Assembly: GCF_008085905.1 (NCBI RefSeq)
Contig: NZ_VSFF01000002.1
Location: 248,001 to 312,000, forward strand
DNA from: Actinomadura syzygii
Lineage (GTDB): Bacteria > Actinomycetota > Actinomycetes > Streptosporangiales > Streptosporangiaceae
DNA: 64,000 nucleotides
Direction: 5' to 3'
Numbering within the stretch: position 1 is the first letter of the stretch; each line of letters starts with the position of its first letter. Made by a program: the position numbers and the translations under genes. Under the pieces are notes generated by a model. That model saw nothing but the letters and a program-made list of their open reading frames with translations. It did no database searches and had not been told where the DNA came from. This document shows positions 34,527 to 41,657 of the stretch, piece by piece.

Positions 34527-35522
34527 CTAGATGTTGTACGTGGACGGCCGGTAGCGCGCCAGGTTGGCGGGGTCGAGGAACCATTCGACGGTGTCCTTCA
34601 ACCCCTCTTCGAGCGTGTGCCGGTGCCGCCAGCCGGTGGCGCGGCGCAGCTTGCCGCTGTCGCAGACGAGGCGCATGACCTCCGACGCCGCGGGCCGCTC
34701 CCGGGCGGCGGCCGAGCGGAACTCCGGCGCGGCGCCCATCAGGCCGGCGATCGTGCGGGCCAGGTTCCCCATCGAGATCTCCTGGCCGGTGCCGGAGTTG
34801 AACACCTCGCCGACGACGTCGGCGGCGTCCGCGGTGCCCACGGCGACGAACGCGTCCGCGGTGTCCTTGACGTAGCTGAAGTCCCGGGTCGGCGCCAGCG
34901 ATCCCACCTCGACGGCGCCGGTGTCCGCGGCGATCTGGCTGATCACGGTCGGGATGAACGCGCGGGCCGACTGCCGGGGCCCGAACGTGTTGAACGGCCG
35001 CAGCGTCACCGCCTGCACCCCGAAGGACGCGTGGTAGCTCGCGACCAGCTGGTCGGCGGCGACCTTCGTCGCCGCGTATGGCGACTGCGCGTGGATCGGG
35101 TGCGACTCGTCGATCGGGACGCGCTGCGCCGTCCCGTAGGTCTCGCTGGTGGAGGTGTGCACGAGCCGCGGCGTGCGCAGGTCCCGGGCCGCCTCCAGGA
35201 CGTTCAGCGTCCCGGCGACGTTCGTGTCGACGTACGACTGCGGCGCCCGGTAGGAGTAGGGGATCGCGATCAGCGCCGCCAGGTGGTACACGACCTCGGC
35301 GTCCCGGACGAGCTCGCGCACCGAGGCCCGGTCCCGGACGTCGCCCGGCTCCACCTCGACCTCGTCGAGGACGTCCGGCGCCAGCGAGTCGAGCCAGCCG
35401 TGCGACCCGAACGAGTTGTACTGGACCATCGCCCGGACGCGGTGCCCGCGGTCCACGAGCGTTTCGACGAGGTGCGAGCCGATGAAACCGTCGGCTCCCG
35501 TCACGGCGACCATGCTGTTCAT
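34527..35522 (-). CDS. LegB-like NDP-sugar 4,6-dehydratase
   Basis: 331 residues. The start VAVTGADGFIGSHLVETLV and RAMVQYNSFGSHGWLD closely resemble LegB, the GDP-N-acetylglucosamine 4,6-dehydratase of legionaminic-acid synthesis. Catalytic residues fit TSTSETYGT and YAATKVAAD (Y-x3-K). In this operon no LegC-type aminotransferase follows, so the 4-keto-6-deoxy product probably goes to the epimerase/reductase two genes down. A UDP-sugar substrate is equally possible. Confidence 0.82.
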   Translation of the reverse strand: MNSMVAVTGADGFIGSHLVETLVDRGHRVRAMVQYNSFGSHGWLDSLAPDVLDEVEVEPGDVRDRASVRELVRDAEVVYHLAALIAIPYSYRAPQSYVDTNVAGTLNVLEAARDLRTPRLVHTSTSETYGTAQRVPIDESHPIHAQSPYAATKVAADQLVASYHASFGVQAVTLRPFNTFGPRQSARAFIPTVISQIAADTGAVEVGSLAPTRDFSYVKDTADAFVAVGTADAADVVGEVFNSGTGQEISMGNLARTIAGLMGAAPEFRSAAARERPAASEVMRLVCDSGKLRRATGWRHRHTLEEGLKDTVEWFLDPANLARYRPSTYNI

Positions 35523-35549
35523 ATGGAACCTGGCCTTTCAGCGGGGGGA

Positions 35550-36962
35550 CTATCTATGGGACGTCGCGCGGGCCAACACACGTGCGGCGTACGCCATCAG
35601 GGCGGCGAGCAGCACTCCGGCGATGACGAGCTGGACCGTCCCCGGCGCGACGTGCGGCACGGCCAGCGCGGCCCCGGCCTCGGCGGCGAGGGCACAGGTG
35701 TAGAGGGCGAGGACGACGCCCACCCGGGCGCACGCCTGCAAGATCAGGGCGAGGAAGAACGCGCAGCCGAGCTCGGCGAAGCCGCCGAGCGTCCGCAGGT
35801 TCACCCCGGTTGCGGGAAGCCGCGCGACGACCCCCGCCGCGACGACGAGGGCGAGCAGCGACGCCGCGTACCGGGCGAGGGCGCCGCCGAGCGCGGCGCG
35901 TGCGGCGCGCGTGAAGGCGTCCATCCCGGTGTGGGTGCGGAGCAGGTCGTGGACGCGGCGGCGGTAGGCGTACAGGATCCATTCGGCGCCGCCCATCGAC
36001 AGCGACAGCGACAGCACCGCCACCGTCGTCGTCCCCGCCGGGACGTGCCGCCCGGCGAGCGCCGACAGCAGCGTGTAGGTGAGGAGCCCGCCGGTCAGCA
36101 GGCCGAACAGGGAGAACGGCAGCGCCGACCAGAGGTCGCGGCGGGTGACGACGCGCCCCGGGGCGCGCTTGCGCCGCGGCTCGCGCGCCCGCCGGGTGGC
36201 GAGGACCGCCAGCGCGGTCGTCGCCGCGAGCGACATCGCCCACGCGGCCCACACCGCGGTGGGCACGGAGTGCAGCGGGCCGCCCCGGTGCCGGGCGAGG
36301 TGGACGGCCGCCGCGCCGACGCCCGGCAGCAGCGCGAGGAACAGCCGGACCTCGCCGCCGTGCACCTGCACGACCGTCGCGGACAGCAGGTAGCAGCCGA
36401 GCCCGGCGGACATCGCGGTCGCCATCGCCCCGGCGTCCATCAGCTCGCCCGCCGCGACCGTCACCGGCACGACGAGCAGCAGCCCGACGCCGAGCCCGTA
36501 CCGCAGCACCCGCGACGCGGCGTCGCGCTTGCCGTAGCCGAGCCGGACGTACCCGAGGTAGGCGGTGCCCTGGCTGACCGTCCACGCCAGCACCAGGGAC
36601 AGGACGAGCAGCACGCCCGCCCCGGTCCGCGTCAGCACCGGCGCGCCGACGACGTAGCAGAGTCCGGGCAGCCCGAACAGGACGCCGCGCAGCAGGTGCC
36701 GCCACGGCACCGCCCGCCACGGCGCCTCCGACCGCTCGCCCTCCGGCGGGCGGCGCGGCGTGCTCGTGTAGAGGTCCTCGGCGAGGGCGAACACGTCGGG
36801 GTGGCCGTAACCGCGGGCCGCCTCGTCGTTGATCCCCTCCGCCTCGAGCCCGGCGGTGACCTCCAGCGCGTCGACGGCCCCGGCGCACAGGTCCGCCATG
36901 CGCTCGCGCAGTTCCGCGACGCGGTCCCCGTGGATCTCGACGTCCCCCGGCGCGGCGGTCAT
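35550..36962 (-). CDS. PelG-like polytopic membrane protein
   Basis: 470 residues, about 12 predicted membrane spans between residues 90 and 465, for example LLVLSLVLAWTVSQG, LFLALLPGVGAAAVHL and LVIAGVLLAALMAYAA. The size and span number match PelG, the exporter that works with the PelF glycosyltransferase, and the gene directly follows pelF with an ATGA overlap. An N-terminal cytosolic part of about 90 residues contains a heptad-like helix (VAELRERMADL). PelG identity is inferred from topology and place, not from a clear motif. Confidence 0.68.
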   Translation of the reverse strand: MTAAPGDVEIHGDRVAELRERMADLCAGAVDALEVTAGLEAEGINDEAARGYGHPDVFALAEDLYTSTPRRPPEGERSEAPWRAVPWRHLLRGVLFGLPGLCYVVGAPVLTRTGAGVLLVLSLVLAWTVSQGTAYLGYVRLGYGKRDAASRVLRYGLGVGLLLVVPVTVAAGELMDAGAMATAMSAGLGCYLLSATVVQVHGGEVRLFLALLPGVGAAAVHLARHRGGPLHSVPTAVWAAWAMSLAATTALAVLATRRAREPRRKRAPGRVVTRRDLWSALPFSLFGLLTGGLLTYTLLSALAGRHVPAGTTTVAVLSLSLSMGGAEWILYAYRRRVHDLLRTHTGMDAFTRAARAALGGALARYAASLLALVVAAGVVARLPATGVNLRTLGGFAELGCAFFLALILQACARVGVVLALYTCALAAEAGAALAVPHVAPGTVQLVIAGVLLAALMAYAARVLARATSHR

Positions 36963-38419
36963 GCGAGCCTCGCCTCCGCCTCGGCCGGCGCGCACCGCTC
37001 CGTCCCGTCGGCGGCGACCAGCCCGTCGTAGATCGCCCGGAAGGAGTCCACCGCGCGGTCGACGGTGAACAGCTCCAGCGCCCGCTCGCGGGCGGCCCGG
37101 CCGAGCCGCCGCCGGGACATCTCGTCGCCGAGCAGCCGCAGGCAGGCGTCCGCCATCTGGCGCGGCTGCCGCGGCGGGACGACGAGCCCGGTGTCGGCGA
37201 TCGCCTCGGTGACCCCGCCGACGTCCGTCGAGACCGTCACGCGGCCGCAGGTCATCGCCTCGATCAGGGTGTAGGGGAACCCTTCGGAGATGCTGGACAG
37301 GACGACGACCGTGCCCGCCGCGTAGGCGTCCTTGATGTCGTCGACCCGCCCCTCGAAGGAGGTGTGCTCGAGGACGCCGAGGTCGCGGGCGAGGTCCTCG
37401 CAGCGGGTCTTGTACCGCTCGCCGCCCGTCGGGGTGCCGCCGAACAGCCGCAGCTTCGCCTCCGGGATCTTCTCCCTGACCATCGCGAACGCCCGGATCA
37501 ACGTCTCCAGGTCCTTGATGGGGTCGACGCGGCCGGCCCAGCTCAGGGTGGGCACCGCGGGCTCGGCGCCGGCCGCGGGGAAGCGCGCCGGGTCGACGCC
37601 GTTGTAGACGGTCTCCATGATCTCGGGGTCCGCCCCGCAGCGCACCTCCCAGCGCTGGTTGTAGAGGTTGCAGGGGGTGAGCAGGTCCGCGGCCTTGTAC
37701 CCGGCGACGCACAGCAGCCGCATGAACCCGAGCAGCACCGACTTCACCGGGTACGGGTACTGCGCCCGGCGCATCCCGATGTAGCGTTCGCGCAGGTAGA
37801 TGCCGTGTTCGGTGAGGCAGAACGGTGTTCCGTAGGTCCACTTGGCGGCGAGGCACGGCAGGACGGGGATGCCGTTCGACACCGCGTGGACGACGTCGCC
37901 GCGCGGCGGCGGGCCGTGCAGCGGGCGGAGCATGTGCTCCAGCAGGTCGATGGTGGTCAGGGCGTCGTGGACGGTGGGCCGCACGCCGACCTCGTCGAAC
38001 CGGGCGCGCTGGTCGTTCCAGGCGTCCATCAGCCAGCGGACGGGCCCTTCGGTGCGGAGCGCGGCGCCGAGGTCGTTGGTGCGCCCGAAGTCGAAGAGCC
38101 CGCGCAGGATGTGGGGGAACACGTCCGCCATCCGCCCGGACGGGGAGAGCACGGTGTAGAGGAACGAGCGGAACAGCCGCTCGAAGCGCCGCGCCTCCCC
38201 GCGGGACGGGGGCCGCCCGGAGGGCGGCCCCCACATCGCGACGGGTTCCACGGTCACGTGCCCGGGCAGATCCCAGACGGTGGGCTCCGCTCCGGTGGTG
38301 GTGAGCGCCAGGACATTGAACCGGTGTTCCGGCATGCCCCGCACGAGCTGGTCGCACCAGACGCTCACACCACCGAAGTTGTGCGGATAGGTCCCCTCCG
38401 TCACCAGGGTGATCTCCAA
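36959..38419 (-). CDS. pelF: PelF-like GT4 glycosyltransferase
   Basis: 486 residues. The start GTYPHNFGGVSVWCDQLVRGM is the DUF3492 domain specific to PelF, and the C-terminal GT4 half shows WAGRVDPIKDLETLI and the E-x7-E motif SEGFPYTLIEAM. PelF uses UDP-GalNAc/GlcNAc to polymerise Pel, a cationic amino-sugar polymer, in the cytoplasm. The start is TTG, two bases after the deacetylase stop, whose last codons supply GGAG. The stop overlaps the membrane-protein ATG, matching a synthase-exporter pair. Confidence 0.87.
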   Translation of the reverse strand: MEITLVTEGTYPHNFGGVSVWCDQLVRGMPEHRFNVLALTTTGAEPTVWDLPGHVTVEPVAMWGPPSGRPPSRGEARRFERLFRSFLYTVLSPSGRMADVFPHILRGLFDFGRTNDLGAALRTEGPVRWLMDAWNDQRARFDEVGVRPTVHDALTTIDLLEHMLRPLHGPPPRGDVVHAVSNGIPVLPCLAAKWTYGTPFCLTEHGIYLRERYIGMRRAQYPYPVKSVLLGFMRLLCVAGYKAADLLTPCNLYNQRWEVRCGADPEIMETVYNGVDPARFPAAGAEPAVPTLSWAGRVDPIKDLETLIRAFAMVREKIPEAKLRLFGGTPTGGERYKTRCEDLARDLGVLEHTSFEGRVDDIKDAYAAGTVVVLSSISEGFPYTLIEAMTCGRVTVSTDVGGVTEAIADTGLVVPPRQPRQMADACLRLLGDEMSRRRLGRAARERALELFTVDRAVDSFRAIYDGLVAADGTERCAPAEAEARLA

Positions 38420-38421
38420 GG

Positions 38422-40428
38422 TCAGGCTCCGGGCACCGTGAGCGTCACTCCTCCGGGCACGTAGGCTGACCGGTCGCCGGCGTACGCCTGGCCGAACACC
38501 TTGCCGCCCGTGCCCTCCTTCGTCCCCTCGGGCGCGGTGACGGGGATGCTGAGGCCGTCCGGCCCGCTGACCGTGACCTTGCCGTCCTGGACGTAGGCGG
38601 TGATGTTGGAGTTGTTCTTCAGCGCGGCCTTCCAGAGGTCCTGGCGGCGCAGTTCGGCGCCGAGCGACGCCATCGGGTCGTTCACGACCGGGGTGTTGTC
38701 GTCGAACGCCATCCGGTATTCGCCGAGAACGTTGTCGAGCAGCGTGTACAGGGTCCGGTCCTCGGTGATGTTCGACTGGTGCGCGTAGTGCGGGCGCGGG
38801 TCGTTGCCCGTGACGTGCGACAGCGTGATCCGGGTGTCGGACGGGACGATGTAGGACTTGAACCCGGTCTCGGTGGAGAGCGGCTTGATGCAGGTGGTCA
38901 CGTCCGGGTGGTCCTCGCAGATGCCGCTTCCGCCGTCCGCCCGCTTGGTGTAGATCCAGTTGTACTCGTCGACCTCCTCCTGCTCGGTCCCGACGTTGAA
39001 GAACACGCTCATCGGGTGCCGGGGGATCGTCCGCGCCTGGCCGATGGAGCGCATGGCCGGGTCGCGGGAGGCGTCGCCGGCGAGCCAGGCGATGTCGGTC
39101 TGGTCGAGCGCCGGGGCGAGGTTCGGGTTGTCGTTGGGCTGCTGCGGCAGGACCCGCATGCCGGAGTGCTCACCGGTGACGACCTCGGTCTTCGGCACCG
39201 AGAGGCCGTTCTCCTCGGCCCAGTCGAGGTTCTTGGTGATCTCCTGCTCGATGGTGCTCTCGTCGACGTAGTCGATGTCGCCGTCCGAGTCCTTCTTGCA
39301 CACCCACGGCCGGACCGAGGTGTCCTGCTTGCAGCCGAGGAACTGGTGCCCGTAGGTGTGGTTCAGCCAGCGGAACTGGCCCTTGGCCGCGAGGAGGGAG
39401 TCCCCCAGCAGGTCGAGGCCGTGCTCCTTCCGCCAGTCGACGGTGCCGCCCGCGTTGTACGCCAGGTCGAGCTTGAACTTCTGGTACTGCTGCCACATGG
39501 TCGCCTGCACCACGTCGTCGACGTCCATGCGGATGTCGGGCGTCGTGACGCCGCTCGGGCAGTCCTCGCCGGGCGTGCAGTTGTCCTTGGTGCTCCACCG
39601 CGCGTCGGGCATGAACACGTCGTCGACGTGGACGCCGAAGTAGTTGCGGTTGTAGCCGAGGTGGACGCCCTTGGTCAGCCAGGAGATCAGCCCGTGGCCG
39701 AGCGTCCTGGACTGCCACTGGTCGTAGTTGGCGCTGTAGGTCAGCACCATCTCGCTGCGGCCGTCGTGGGTGTAGACGCCCGCGATGGTGCCCGTCTTGT
39801 CCTTGACCTCGGCGTTCACGAACGGCTTGAACGACTTCCCGGCGACCTTGTTGTCCGGCAGCGGGGTCGAGACGTAGCCGTAGCTCTCGTCGATGTCGGG
39901 GGCGAGGTCGTTGAACCGCACCGGGCCGCGCAGGTACCGGAACGCGTCGGAGCGCCCGGCGGGGAGGACCTCGGCGACGGTGCCGTCGAGGATCCCGGAG
40001 TAGGTCGGGGTGTTCAGGCCGACCGCGGCGGACGGGTAGACGTAGGCGTCGAGCTGCCTGATCCCGAACTTCACCTCGTAGTCGGCGATCGCCGTCATCT
40101 CGGCGGTGTCCTGGAACGGCGCGTAGTTGGGCAGCACGACGCCCTGGTACTTGGCGCGCGGCGTCCCGTTCACGGTGTCGGAGAGGAAGGCCGCGTCGAT
40201 CTTGGGGCGGCCCGTGTCGCGCAGGTCGACGGTCTTGTAGGGCACCCCCTCGGCCGCCAACTGGCCGGCGACGGCCGACACCGAGGCGCCGCCGTCGCTG
40301 ACGACGAGGACCTTGAGGTCGACGCGGGGACCCGCGGCCGAGGCCGCCCCCTGTGGACCGACGGTCAGGACGCCCGCCAACAGCACCGCCGAAAGGGCGC
40401 CGAGAGCGGGCCGGCGAAGGAGTTTCAC
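38422..40428 (-). CDS. Secreted Agd3-like (CE18-type) polysaccharide deacetylase
   Basis: 668 residues with a signal peptide (KLLRRP, ALGALSAVLLAGVLTVG, cleavage near ASA). The central deacetylase shows YFGVHVDDVFMPDARW, with the Asp-Asp metal/base pair, and NHTYGHQFLGC, whose H-x3-H is the usual second metal motif. The layout, with a long N-terminal domain before and a beta-rich C-terminus (VTVSGPDGLSIPVTAPEG), resembles Agd3 of Aspergillus, which de-N-acetylates galactosaminogalactan. GTG 40428 is preceded by AAGGAGG. It is the first gene of the operon. A more general NodB-like deacetylase is the alternative. Confidence 0.77.
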   Translation of the reverse strand: MKLLRRPALGALSAVLLAGVLTVGPQGAASAAGPRVDLKVLVVSDGGASVSAVAGQLAAEGVPYKTVDLRDTGRPKIDAAFLSDTVNGTPRAKYQGVVLPNYAPFQDTAEMTAIADYEVKFGIRQLDAYVYPSAAVGLNTPTYSGILDGTVAEVLPAGRSDAFRYLRGPVRFNDLAPDIDESYGYVSTPLPDNKVAGKSFKPFVNAEVKDKTGTIAGVYTHDGRSEMVLTYSANYDQWQSRTLGHGLISWLTKGVHLGYNRNYFGVHVDDVFMPDARWSTKDNCTPGEDCPSGVTTPDIRMDVDDVVQATMWQQYQKFKLDLAYNAGGTVDWRKEHGLDLLGDSLLAAKGQFRWLNHTYGHQFLGCKQDTSVRPWVCKKDSDGDIDYVDESTIEQEITKNLDWAEENGLSVPKTEVVTGEHSGMRVLPQQPNDNPNLAPALDQTDIAWLAGDASRDPAMRSIGQARTIPRHPMSVFFNVGTEQEEVDEYNWIYTKRADGGSGICEDHPDVTTCIKPLSTETGFKSYIVPSDTRITLSHVTGNDPRPHYAHQSNITEDRTLYTLLDNVLGEYRMAFDDNTPVVNDPMASLGAELRRQDLWKAALKNNSNITAYVQDGKVTVSGPDGLSIPVTAPEGTKEGTGGKVFGQAYAGDRSAYVPGGVTLTVPGA

Positions 40429-40543
40429 CAAGCCTCCTTGGACAGGATGACGACCGCAACTGAAATTCAACAGCCGTTCACAACGCTGGCAGAAATGGAA
40501 TTAATAACCTTTGGATCGGGCCTAAGAGATCATGCGGCGGCCT

Positions 40544-40630
40544 CGCCGGGCAAGTAAAGCCCGGCGGGGACCCATCTTGGGATGGGCCGGGTCCTAGGAC
40601 TCCGCGGGCATGCGGAAATCGGTTTTCCGC
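40544..40630. promoter_or_regulatory. String of four inverted repeats before the polysaccharide operon
   Basis: Four dyads fall within 87 bases: CGCCGGGC/GCCCGGCG (40544-40551, 40559-40566), CCCATC/GATGGG (40571-40576, 40581-40586), palindrome GTCCTAGGAC (40591-40600) and GCGGAAA/TTTCCGC (40612-40618, 40624-40630). They lie between the NarL-type gene stop and the deacetylase start. One is probably the regulator's terminator; the rest may be leader structure or operators. Confidence 0.5.
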
Positions 40631-40644
40631 GGCGCTTTGCCTGG

Positions 40645-41337
40645 TTAGGGCCGGTCCGTTGCAGGGGGGCCCGAATAAAGTTCGAGCCAGCGCTCGGCCG
40701 CGTGCTCGCGGCCGTCCGCGCCGAGCCGTTTGTAGATCTGGTGCGCGTGGTTCTTCACGGTCTTCTCGGAGATGACCAGCCGGCGCGCGATCTGGCGGTT
40801 GGTGAGGCCCGCGGCGATCAGCTCCAGGATCTCCGCCTCGCGGGCGGTGAGGCCGCTGTCGTGGCGGCGCGTCCCGCCGCCGTCGTGCAGCCACCGGACG
40901 AGCGCCGTCACCACCGGCGGCGACAGGCACGCCTCGCCGCGACCTGCACTGACGAGCAGGTCAGGGAGGTCCTGTGGCTCGAAGTGGCCATAGACGAGGC
41001 AGCCGTGCGCGCCCGCGGCGATGGCCTGGACGAGCAGCGGCGGGTCCTGCGCGGTGGTGACGACGACGACCCGGCCGCCCGCCCGCGCGAGCCGTCCGAT
41101 CCCGCCCGCGGGCGGCGGCGAGGCGTCGAGGAGCACCACGTCTGGGGCGTGCGCGCGGACTCCGGCGACCGCGCGGCCGACCGTCCCGCCGCCGGTCACG
41201 CGCACCACCGGGGAAGCGCCGAGCAACGCCTGAAAACCGATCCGCGACATGGGATTGTCGCTGACCACCAACACCCGGACGGCTTTCGCGTCGGACGCCG
41301 GGCCGTTGGCACGGTACATCGGAAAATCACCGTTCAT
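40645..41337 (-). CDS. NarL/LuxR-type response regulator with degenerate receiver
   Basis: 230 residues. The receiver part (about 15-130) keeps the phospho-acceptor in DVVLLDA but has only one acidic residue at the N-terminal pocket (VVSDN). The conserved lysine is replaced: GAHGCLVYGHF instead of the usual G-x-x-L-x-K. The C-terminal LuxR helix-turn-helix is intact (LTAREAEILELIAAGLTNRQIARRLVISEKTVKNH). No sensor kinase is adjacent. It is co-directional with and directly upstream of the polysaccharide operon, which it may control. ATG 41337 is chosen; ATG 41319 is also possible. Confidence 0.8.
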   Translation of the reverse strand: MNGDFPMYRANGPASDAKAVRVLVVSDNPMSRIGFQALLGASPVVRVTGGGTVGRAVAGVRAHAPDVVLLDASPPPAGGIGRLARAGGRVVVVTTAQDPPLLVQAIAAGAHGCLVYGHFEPQDLPDLLVSAGRGEACLSPPVVTALVRWLHDGGGTRRHDSGLTAREAEILELIAAGLTNRQIARRLVISEKTVKNHAHQIYKRLGADGREHAAERWLELYSGPPATDRP

Positions 41338-41657
41338 GGCACTGTCCCGCAATTCTCCGGGGGCGCGGGCGATCCGGCGGCACGCGACCGAGCGTCGGCA
41401 CTGTTCGGGACCGGCGCCGGAACATGCGTCAACGATAAAGGAAGCGTGCCCTGAGCAGGAGCCGCGGGTCCCCAACGGGCCGCCGTTATTGACCCATTGT
41501 GAAAAGTCTTCAACAGGCACTGGAGAGAGAGCGGATCGGTCGCGAGACGCGACGGACGGGAGTGCCGTTGTGAACGAGGCGGCCCGATGTGAACGAAGCC
41601 GGGGCGCCGGGGGACCGGATCTCCGGTCGCCCCGGCGCCCCGGCCGGGCTCAGACGA
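41338..41657. other. Intergenic region upstream of the NarL-type gene
   Basis: 320 bases without a gene. Toward the regulator it is moderately AT-richer (around 41480-41510) and probably holds its promoter, but no clear -35/-10 pair could be fixed. The far end holds the strong terminator of the carboxylesterase gene (41601-41641). No coding potential was seen. Confidence 0.5.
41601..41641 (-). terminator. Strong terminator hairpin after the second carboxylesterase
   Basis: GGGGCGCCGGGG (41601-41612) pairs exactly with 41630-41641. After one unpaired G (41629), GACCGGA (41613-41619) pairs with TCCGGTC (41622-41628), leaving a two-base TC loop. It starts 16 bases past the esterase stop on the minus strand. 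Confidence 0.8.

Noticed and set aside
35550..38357. Single large 935-residue minus-strand protein joining the membrane protein and glycosyltransferase region.
   Set aside because: Its first half is an out-of-frame reading of pelF; the true boundary is the ATGA overlap at 36959-36962.
40429..40644. Possible c-di-GMP or c-di-AMP riboswitch in the leader of the polysaccharide operon.
   Set aside because: GGCAAAGC-like and GAAAA stretches suggested it, but the conserved core order and paired P1 stem of known classes are not present. Only simple hairpins can be supported.
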